From: Burkholderiales bacterium
GTDB lineage: Bacteria > Pseudomonadota > Gammaproteobacteria > Burkholderiales > Burkholderiaceae_C
Length of the DNA: 64,000 bases
Assembly: GCA_016703325.1 (NCBI GenBank)
Contig: JADJCH010000063.1
Location: forward strand, 186,001-250,000
Direction of reading: 5' to 3'
This document shows positions 63,934-64,000 of the stretch, piece after piece. The notes below the pieces were generated by a model. That model searched no databases, was not told where the DNA came from, and worked only from the letters and a program-made list of their open reading frames with translations. Positions within the stretch are counted from its first letter, which is position 1; each line of letters starts with the position of its first letter. A program made the translations under genes and the position numbers.

Positions 63934-64000
63934 ATGAATATTTTAGACGAAATCGCACCCAAAGAACCTCAACTTGTCATGAATCTCGCAAGAGAAGCAG
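63934..64000 (+). CDS. 5' end of an unknown gene in AT-rich DNA
   Basis: The ATG at 63934 has GAGGAAAA 3-7 nt upstream and opens a frame that runs off the window after 22 codons (MNILDEIAPKEPQLVMNLAR). The composition and codon use differ from the rest of the window, so the gene was probably acquired. The start vaguely recalls the N-terminus of a group of HNH/restriction-associated proteins that begin with a short D-x-L-A-P-x-x-P-x-x-V-M-x-L pattern; that is memory-based and weak. Confidence 0.5.
   Translation, partial: MNILDEIAPKEPQLVMNLAREA

Overview
The window is about 70% GC for nearly its whole length. It has the gene style of a betaproteobacterium of the order Burkholderiales, most like the Rubrivivax/Leptothrix/Ideonella/Roseateles group. 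Signs of this are the purK-sua5 junction, a Burkholderiales-type second infA, a metX-metW pair, pntAB, many 4-nt start/stop overlaps, and lineage-typical CCCTCCCC intergenic hairpins. No rRNA, tRNA, CRISPR array, transposase or phage gene was found. It reads as a chromosomal housekeeping segment; only the last ~400 bases (from ~63600) turn AT-rich and look like the edge of acquired DNA.

Layout: 1-12350 holds the end of purK, a Sua5-type tRNA t6A enzyme, a GDSL lipoprotein, a histidine phosphatase, a CDF metal exporter coupled to an MFS permease, crcB, infA, a TonB-dependent receptor, an M48 protease lipoprotein, a cytochrome c lipoprotein, a C-tract-broken ORF, a striking operator-like palindrome pair and a small ORF. 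12351-16902 is an iron(III)-type ABC uptake operon (binding protein, fused double permease, ATPase) whose permease is frameshifted at a G10 tract. 17174-25480 carries a diguanylate cyclase, dienelactone hydrolase, sigma-54 activator, secreted unknowns (one lipoprotein gene with an internal amber codon), a TonB-C protein, and a LysR regulator divergent from a DUF2917 gene.

25576-29721 is a tight operon of DUF350 protein, FAX-like GST, membrane spermidine-synthase-like protein and Tat-exported FAD oxidoreductase. It is followed by mnmA, a CDGSH protein and a Nudix hydrolase (minus), then pntA-pntB with a terminator, an acyl-CoA ligase, an unknown and an MTA/SAH nucleosidase (plus). 38915-46134 (minus) is a dipeptide ABC operon dppABCDF preceded by an M20 dipeptidase. 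47066-48912 (minus) is metX-metW under what I read as a SAM-II riboswitch. Its Shine-Dalgarno sequence serves a 25-codon leader ORF that ends in an ATGA overlap with metX; this is the most interesting regulatory structure in the window.

49198-56778 carries an orphan histidine kinase, a GST, a degenerate GGDEF protein next to an HDOD protein, a thioredoxin-domain exported protein, and a putative PD-(D/E)XK protein with a small partner. 56971-60517 is an aromatic-degradation module: an iron alcohol dehydrogenase/maleylacetate-reductase-like enzyme and a carboxymuconolactone decarboxylase-enol-lactonase fusion in reversed domain order, divergent from an IclR regulator across a palindrome-rich promoter. 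A SulP permease and a cNMP-binding protein follow, then the AT-rich right edge where a new gene begins.
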